A stretch of DNA of 64,000 nucleotides, taken from the NCBI GenBank assembly GCA_013398295.1, contig VZSF01000108.1, positions 134,836 to 198,835 of the forward strand, given 5' to 3'. Within the stretch, counting starts at the first letter, position 1. Every line of letters begins with the position of its first letter. Both the position numbers and the translations under genes were made by a program. Of this stretch, positions 56,101 to 64,000 are shown in pieces. Source of the DNA: Chionis minor. Lineage: Eukaryota > Chordata > Aves > Charadriiformes > Chionididae. A model generated the notes under the pieces. The model searched no databases and was not told the origin of the DNA. It was given only the letters and a program-made list of their open reading frames with translations.

Positions 56101-58249
56101 GCTGCTTTTAAAATGCAGTTCAAGCCTTAATGCAAACTTCAAAGGACTGTGAAACTTGAACAATAATTTATGTTAAAAGTAAATGGGAAGAAAGCAATGC
56201 TGATGGTATTCTGTGCTTATTCCTTTAGCCCTTCTTGTTGGAGAGCCCATAGTTATGTAATAGTTTCAGGTGCAGTTCTACAGTTAAGTGAATTGTGTGT
56301 CTGGGTGTGTGCTTCTAGCCCTACTCAGTGTCAAAATAATCTGTCGTAATCTCAGTGTCTTGAATTGGATACAGGTGACAATAGTGATTTATGAAGATGC
56401 AGTAACTTTCAAAAAACAGCTGGTACATCTGAATGATGTGCCTGTCTTGGCACAAGCAAGTGCTCTGTGGGCTTGTCTCGGTAGGATTACCCTGTCACAT
56501 TGTGGAGCATGCTGATGTCTTAAATTGCAAATCCTGACAAACAAAAGGTGTGAGTGTTTCTTACTCCTTTATCTGAAACACTTTACCAACTTTTCATGCT
56601 CCTGAAATTGGACTACAGGCCAGAAGTGCTGTTGATCTTTCCCATGGCCATACTGGCTTGCCTTTAGGGCATCATAGGTTGTGACTACTTGCAGTTTCTA
56701 GGTTGATCTTAACATAATACTGTCTTTTATGCAGTGCCAGTTCTGCTTTTGTGTGCTGGTCAAGGAATGCATCTCCACTCTGAAACTTTAGGCAAGATGT
56801 AAAAAATCATATGAGTCTATGAGATGAATTCAAGCAAGAGCCTTCATATATAGTCTTGTAATATTGTCATGTATGTTTCTTTTAACAGCATTCTTCCACC
56901 AGTGTGTGCAACTTCAGTGTGATGAAAGGCAGAATAAAGCCTAACATCAAGTTGCTGTGAACTTGACTTGGTCCTATTTACAAAGATATCAAGCTGATCT
57001 GTTCTTACAGTACTTCAGTAGATCTTTACCAATTAACTTCATACACAGAAAGAAATTTACGGCTTTGAACAAAGCTATGTTTAGTTTATTGAAAATTGTG
57101 TTCGATGTAAAATGAACACTTGCATGACTGGTGGCAGAAAATGTATTCATATTCTCTAGAAAATGGACTATTCTATTACAGTCAAGGACTGGCTGACAGA
57201 TCTTCAAGGAGTAAAGCTGTGAAAGCAGCATCTGTAGCTGAAGTTAAACTATAAAAAATAAAGTCCCTAGTCTGCTAGAATTTGTATGGCTTTTGTCCAC
57301 AGACTTCCAGGCATTGAGTTTCAGCTCGTAGACTTTACTACTGAACCTCAGAAGTGTGTTCTTCACTGTCATATATTTACGCAAATAGTACATTATTTTT
57401 TGGAAGGTAGGCTTTTTTAGCATGCCTTCTGTGTGATGTTGAAGTTCTCAGTGGTTATATTCCTTTAATTCATTATTTTGCATTTAGATCTCTTTTGCAC
57501 AAGTTGAAATAGCCTGGAATGTCACTATATGTGTGTATATATATTTTTAAAAAATCAATAACTGTATTGTAGAAATACCTTTTTTTAAAACGCTTGCTTA
57601 TCCTAGATTTTTTTTGATTGCCCTCTGTGGAAGGTAAATGCATGAATATGTATTATTTGTTATTGAGATTTTTAGTTTCCCAGAGTATCATTAATGCGTG
57701 CTTGTGGTAAATTTTTGCACTAGACCGTGAAGCTAGTTTTATAGCTTAGTGGTATGTGTTCATTTTCATATGTATTATTAACCAAATGTAAGTGTTCTTT
57801 CAGGTTTTTTCTTTCTATTTAATGTGCATGTCAGAATGATAATTCAAAATTGAATGATAGTTTTGGGTTTTTTCTTCTAAGAATTAGCATTGATAGCACT
57901 CAATTAGTGGGACTACTTTTCTTACATTACATTTACCCGTTGAGGAGAGGGGTGGAACTTACAAACTAGCTCAGCTTGCTCTTTAAAATGAAACAGCTTG
58001 TTTCACAGAACTGATTCAGTTTTACCTTATCAGAAAGTGAGTACATACTGAAAAGGTTTTGAGAGCTTAGCTGATGGAAGTGTTTGTTTTGGCTCTTAAT
58101 TATATTTTTTTGTGGAAAAAGTGATTACCTGAAACTGCTGGTAGTCTATTCTGTTTAATCTGCAGACCTTGTAGGAATGCTTACGAATTCCAAACAAGGT
58201 GCAGGATTAGCTGGGTAATTTAATCGACAATGGCTTCCAAAAGGTAGCT

Positions 58250-58480
58250 TTCTCAGCCCTTGCACTGGGTGTTCGATGGCTCTGATGGGAAACAGCAGCC
58301 AAGGGCTCCCTCGTGTGGTGGGTGTCCCAAGGTTTCAAAGGCATCCGGCCACGCTGTGAGATGGTGAGGAGTCTTCTGGTTCACAGGAGCAGGGAGAGAG
58401 CGTGTTGAAGTAGCGCAAGTAGTTGATCCCGGGAAGAAATGCAGCAATGGAAACTCTCCTGGTACTGAAGCTGCTTTTTT
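58250..58480. other. GC-richer patch with CpGs inside the intron
   Basis: About 230 bases stand out from the AT-rich intron, with CpGs in GTTCGATGG, CCTCGTGTGG, CATCCGGCCACGC, GAGCGTG, TAGCGCAAG and TCCCGGGAAG. A minus-strand open frame of 102 codons (58,253-58,561) crosses it but shows no domain. I do not recognise a repeat family. It could be a conserved regulatory element, an old GC-rich repeat, or a retained exon of another transcript. Confidence 0.35.
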
Positions 58481-58654
58481 TTTCCAACACCTGCTAGTCA
58501 TCTGGTAATAATGCCAATGTAGACTAACGGAGCAGTGCTGGAAAAAAATGTACCAAAACACAGCTGTGTGCTCAAGTAAAGGTAAAGTTCTACAGTATTG
58601 GCTCTGGATTTTTGTCTGGGAAGACAGGCTTCTCAGTCATACATGTAGGAAGAT

Positions 58655-58732
58655 TATCTTCAGCAGTTCTCTAAATCTGAAGATACTAAAAAGAGTATCT
58701 TCAGCAGATTCTCTAAATCTCCTATTTAGAGA
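58655..58732. repeat. Clustered direct repeat and two hairpins
   Basis: The segment TATCTTCAGCAGTTCTCTAAATCT (58,655-58,678) recurs at 58,696-58,720 with one inserted base. Between and after the copies lie two inverted repeats: CTGAAGATACT (58,677-58,687) with AGTATCTTCAG (58,694-58,704), and TCTCTAAAT (58,710-58,718) with ATTTAGAGA (58,724-58,732). This looks like a local duplication with inverted pieces. Confidence 0.85.
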
Positions 58733-61700
58733 GGAGACTCATTAGGACACAGATTCACTAGACAACATGATAGCAGGGGGCTTTAGAAGCAGAAGGTAAG
58801 TAGGCTTGACATGGGCCAGAAGTTTCTGGGGTCAGACTTAATATTTCTGCCCAAAAAACATTCAGAGAAGACCTGGTAACTTACCAAGATGCTTCAATCA
58901 GTCATGACATAAACTATCATACTAATCAGCTGCGCTCTAAATCATGCAGAAAGCAATATGCATTCTTTTTTCAGGGGTGATAGAATGTTGCAAGACTATG
59001 TAAAATGCAGCACTTGAGTTTGCTGTTTTGTAACGTCGCAAGGACTTTTCCTGTGTGATACAGCTCTCACAGTATTTCAGAAGTAGCTTTTGAAAGGGCT
59101 TACTTAACATCTGTTAAGTTAAAACTCATACTTGTCTTCATTTCAAGCCTTTCTCTTAAGGCGTAACAGACTGTAAATGACACTTGAGCACTTTCAGGCA
59201 AACTCTTACTAACAGGACTACAAAGTTCAGATGACTGAACTCTCCTAGTATGCATCCAGCCCAGTAGCATTGAATAAAGAGCTGTTGAAAACGCTGCCTT
59301 TGGCACTTGTGTCTGAAATAGTATTTCTTCTTGGTTCTGAGGTGCCTGCAGGCTTTAGGGAATGTTTCTCCTGAAACTGAGTGGTAGCTCATAGGTTGAA
59401 AACATAACAGAAGCATTTTACAGCAATTCAGCACTCATGTCTGTTACAAAATAGATTATAATCCTTTGGCCACTGCCGAAGGAAGCAGCCACACAAACAC
59501 ATTTCTGCATATTGATCTAGTTAGGGAAGTTTTCTCTTATTACATGCTCTAGTCCCACTTTTTTATTTTCCTTCACCTGTTGTCCAGGTTTGAGCATAGT
59601 AGTCAAAAGGAGAGGATCTCTTTACCTTGGCCTTCAAGGAAGCTGTCTGATCTGAAGGCTCTTGTCCTTTCTATCCTTTTTGGAAGTGCGTCATGGAGGA
59701 ATTTAGCTGTTATGTGACGGATGTATTAAAGCTGTAGAAGACAAGCCACTGCCTGCAGCTCTTGTAGCTGCTTCTAAAAAGGAAGGAAATGCATGTTGGC
59801 AAGTATAGTTTTTCTTGCAAGGAAAGTTGTCAGGCAGGCCATTTCCCAGGGAGTGGTTGGGCTAAATGGCCTGGTTCACCTGTGTGTGTAACTCCTTAAC
59901 ATGGCAACAGACTCTTAATGCAGATTTGTTGGAAAGAAGAAAACAGGCTTGGTTGGGGTAGGTAATTTAGTTTGGAGCGTCTTTCAGTTTTTCTTACATT
60001 CCAGTGTAGTTGAACAACTGTTTGGAAGTAAGCTCTGCATTTTTAAGAGAAACAGGAAACTTAGAAGGCACAGTAAAAACTATTTGAGATGAACAAACTC
60101 CTTGGAGATGGTAATTATGTATAGATTATCTAGGGAGACTAAAACCTTTGTCATGTTATTCTGCACTTGTTTTTAACTGTTTATTACCGTTTACAGGTGC
60201 TGCCCTCAGTCCAGTTGAGGCATCAACTGCTGCCTTGGACAGGCAGTCACTGCTAGCAGTCCAGCAGACCCTTAAAACTGTCTGTCATTAGACAGACAAT
60301 GGCAAGGAGACACCACCAGCTCTTAGAGTGCAGACACTTCGTTTGAATCTAGAAAAATAATTGTGCCTCATTATAATCAGAATATGTGATCTCTAAATTG
60401 ATAACAAAGTAGAGGTGTGTTTGCAACTTTGGCAGCAGATACTGTGAGAAACAAGTGATGTCAGGGTCCCCACTCAAATGGGGGATATCAGATGTATATA
60501 ATGTGGAAGTGGACTTGAATTGACTGCAGCAATGAGCAGGAAAATGTGACCTGTTGCTTCATATTCTTCCTTGATAGTGTCCTATTAATTGTTCTATCTG
60601 GAGCACTCTCTAGTCTTATGTGACAGATCTCACTAGCTAGTCTCCCAATGCCAAACTGGAGAATGCGTCAGGACACCTAGGCAGTTCCATGCAGCCAAGC
60701 GTCTAATGTGCGAGCACTTCTCCAGCAGAGGACTTTCCTTGGTAGTAAGGTACATCAGTCAGTGGGCAGACAGTTCCAGTACTTATTTTTTTTCTTGTAA
60801 CCAACTCTCTTGCTTAACTCTCCATTGTGAATGATTTGTGTAGTAACAGGGCAATAGGAAAAATTGCCTTGTTTCTAGGTCTCATATTCCTCCAGAAGTT
60901 CATGTGAGAGCTTTGCAAAAGTGACCAAGTGAGGTTAGCTAACTTGTAATTGCTTTCAACCATGCAGTAATTCCACAACCTCTTTCAGTTGTTGTAAACA
61001 GCAGTGCATGATGGAAATGTACAGCATAGTGTAGTAATGCATTTTTTTGATCCCACATACATTCTGAGTTACAAAGGAAAAATTAGATTTGGCTTGGATT
61101 TTGCTAAATAACCCGTTAAGTTTCTCAAGCATTTTGTCATTTCTTCACTTGTGTCACATCTCCAGTAGTCCAAGTGTTCATCAAGATTTTTACTTGTAAA
61201 ATAAAATTCTTGCAACAAGACTCTGAAATAATCTGTCAATTTAAAAGCATTGAAGCGGTTGTTGGAAATAACCAAGGAATCCTTTCACATAAGTAGAGTT
61301 CTAGAGTGAGATCATTCCTATTCAGAAAGTTGAACATTCTTCTTGTCAGAAGGAGAAAAATGTTGTTTTACCAATTCTATTAAAAGGGCTCTGTTCCGCT
61401 TTAAATAGTATTGCTGCGACTTCTAAAAGCAAAACACTAAGTGCAGGCAACAGGCATATCACAACTACAGGCTATCACATCTACTTTGTATGACCATTTC
61501 CTCTGTAGAGATAGCATCCATTTGGGACTTTCTCTGAATGTTGTAAAAGCCCAAAGAAAAACCTCTGCTATACAAGTGTGTGCAGTATTTAAATAGGCTT
61601 CATTTATAGGAAACGAGTAAATACTTGTAAAACAACCTGGCTAGGAGAGAACTAGTTTATTTGTGGTTCTACTTCTGGTAAGTGTTGTGAATTAGAACCT

Positions 61701-62886
61701 GTATGTCTTTAAAGCAAAGAAAGTTACTTTGATAAAAGTGCAGTAGTAAATTTAGGAGTACTGTGACTGTGGCAATACATTCCTACTTGTTTCACTCTTC
61801 CAACTGGAAACTTTTTTGGTCTTTTGCTGACTGGTGCCTGTGAAGTCTGTCTACGTTTCTTTCCTAAGTACTGAATTATTGTGTTCTTATTTAATGCTAA
61901 AATACTTAATCTATGCTTCTAGTGTGCACATGGATCTCCACTAGGTCTCTTGAGTAGTCCTTTCAAATACTGATTAGAATTAAATTGTTTGAAATTACTT
62001 TTTGCCCCTCTCCTCTCAAAATCTGTTCCGTATATGGACTATAATGCCAAAAAGTAACTCGACATTATCTGATAAATTGCTATTTAGTTTGCACCATCAT
62101 CATACAAGGTGGTCAAGTGATATACTAATGAAGCTCATAAACTTGAAACATAAATGGAATGATTGCCCCTATTAAAGTGAGTAGCATAGTGCTACATAGT
62201 GCTTTCCAATTCATGTTTTCTCATAGGCCACACTCTTAGAGGCTGAACATTTGTCAGTGGCCCACTTAGTTGTGGGTATATCATGCCTAGTTTCAGATAC
62301 CTTTGTAAAAGGATTTTTTTGCCACTTGTGCTTAAATTTGACTTTGTCACAAGTGTCGGTTACCGAAAAGTTAAATGTAATTGGCTTTGAACTTTCAAAT
62401 CATAACCTTTGCTTTAAGTCCTTTACTATCTTACAGGGTTGCAAAATGCACTTCTACTGCTATGTGGGTTTCAGGTTTTATCGTGTTTTGGTGAAGCAAA
62501 ATTCAAGTCAAACTGCTTCCTCAGTCATTTTCACTTAATCACTTTGATTTTTCATACTTCACGTGATTTCTTCTTTTACCGATCATTTAGCTAACTGTCA
62601 TTGTATTCTGCTCCGCATTGTCTAATATTCATAGTGTCCCAAGCATAAAATCTATTAGGGCTTTAAACAGTGCTGTGAAATAGCCACAAGAACTGTTGAG
62701 GAGAAGCAGCTCAAGTGATAGTTTCAGCATGCAACTTTTGAAATATTGCTCACTTCTGCAAATGAGCAGAGTATTCCGCCTTGAAGGCAGTGAATGCCTT
62801 CTCACTAGACAAGTGATAACTCAGTCACTCCTTTTTTTTAGGTTAATCTGAATTCAGTACAGTATTACATTTATGGAGTAGTGGAA

Positions 62887-62913
62887 TCTGAGTTACAGAG
62901 TCTGAGTTACGGA
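62887..62913. repeat. Short tandem duplication
   Basis: TCTGAGTTACAGAG is followed by TCTGAGTTACGGA, so two near-identical units of 13-14 bases lie in tandem. Confidence 0.8.
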
Positions 62914-64000
62914 ATAAATAGCTGGTGTCCACAGATAATCTCTTGTCTGTGTTGAGGTTGAGTGGGCCTTAATTTTGAAGATCCAGAAGAGACTAACCTG
63001 GATATTCAGAATACCTACATTCATAATAGTAGACAGAGCACCAGGACGGCTGACTTTGAGAGGCGTCAGAGGTTTTTCAGACTGTAGTGTCATTAAGCAC
63101 AAGTTGGGAAAACAAAGATGAGACAAGAACTAGATGGAGCTGACCCAGTAAGAAACTAAGCTGCTTTTTGATACACGTTTCAATGTGAGGATTATTTATC
63201 TTGTGGACAATTACAGATTTACCTTTGTTCTTCCATCATGCCATTGTGGACTCAGACGCGTGATCTACTTTTAAGTGCGTTACTAGATGTCGAAACAAGA
63301 GCGTGCGTTCTGCAGGAGGCTTCTGTCTTTGCAAATGTGAATTTGGTGTAGAAGAGGCACAAATGGAAGAGTCCAGAGCTATTTTCTGTCAGTGTTTAGT
63401 TTCATCCTTGGCTTCAGGCAATACCAATTAGTCAGTAAAATTATTAAATAATGAAGTTTCTCTTGTGAGGTACTCTTAAGTGGTGGCTGATTTGGTTTAA
63501 GTGCATCTAGCTCCCGCTTGGTTTGTCTTGAGACATTGGGGAGGGAAACTACACAGAAGGAGAACTTGTTTGAATCCTACTGGCAAGGTATCTCTAATTT
63601 CATTTGAGTAGAATCTGTGTGCAGTGTATATGCTGCTTTTTCTCCATTTGAAATCCACAGTGTGATGGTACTTTTCTCTGGCTTGTACAGCTGCAGTGGT
63701 ACTAGCGTTAAGTCTGGACTGAAGTCCTGTACGTCAGTGAAACACTTAGGAAGAACTGAGCTTCTGTATTCTTGTAACCCAGTTGGCACTTTTGCATGAA
63801 GTGAAAAATACCACCAGCTGCTAAACATACTTTGCAGTAATTGGTCTATCTGATGGGTTGTTTGAAGTAGCTGCTTCTACTGCATTTTGTGAAATACTTG
63901 TCTGGATTTCTAAAACTAAGCCATCTGTATATGAACTGGCAAATCTCTTAAACAAGCGTCTTCCCCTTAACACAAGCAGGAAGACTTAAGAGTGGTCCCT

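Overview
The window reads as nuclear DNA from a bird. It is about 40% GC by eye, has long stretches without open frames, and carries several interspersed repeats whose sequences match avian CR1 LINEs and an avian ERVL-type LTR family. There are no bacterial-style operons, and almost all open frames are short chance ORFs. I could not determine the species.

The only protein-coding gene I can support is the 5' part of ELAVL2 (HuB, a neuronal ELAV/Hu RNA-binding protein) on the + strand. Two coding exons are visible. The first (about 41,249-41,339) encodes the 24-residue alternative N-terminus that starts MAVRLCDVAS. The second (43,782-44,022) encodes the start of the common protein ([10 protein letters not shown]...) and the first half of RRM1, including the RNP2 motif LIVNYL. 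Its last codon is split by the next intron. The remaining exons (RNP1 of RRM1, RRM2, hinge, RRM3) were not found by eye, so the window seems to end inside a large intron.

Layout. 1-11.5 kb: flanking or intronic DNA with a minus-strand CR1 fragment (1.3-1.8 kb), a short CR1 3' tail (7.0 kb), a small CpG-dense block (about 9.56-9.88 kb) and an adjoining avian repeat (about 10.0-10.5 kb). 11.5-14.6 kb: a decayed plus-strand CR1 retaining ORF1-like, ORF2-like and 3' UTR parts. It is interrupted by a solo LTR (11,803-12,554) with a perfect 5-bp target duplication (GGGTA). 14.6-25.4 kb: an old minus-strand CR1, a second solo LTR of the same family (23,139-23,881, duplication CTTTT) and a plus-strand CR1 3' fragment. 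25.4-64 kb: no repeat I recognise; this is the ELAVL2 upstream/intronic region with its two exons.

I found no previously undescribed system. The best leads are the alternative ELAVL2 N-terminal exon with a weak donor and an NAGNAG acceptor downstream, the CpG-dense block 31 kb upstream, the nested LTR-in-CR1 insertion, several perfect 11-15 bp inverted repeats, and the sharp change in recognisable repeat content near 25.4 kb. All family assignments come from memory and reading by eye; no database search was run.
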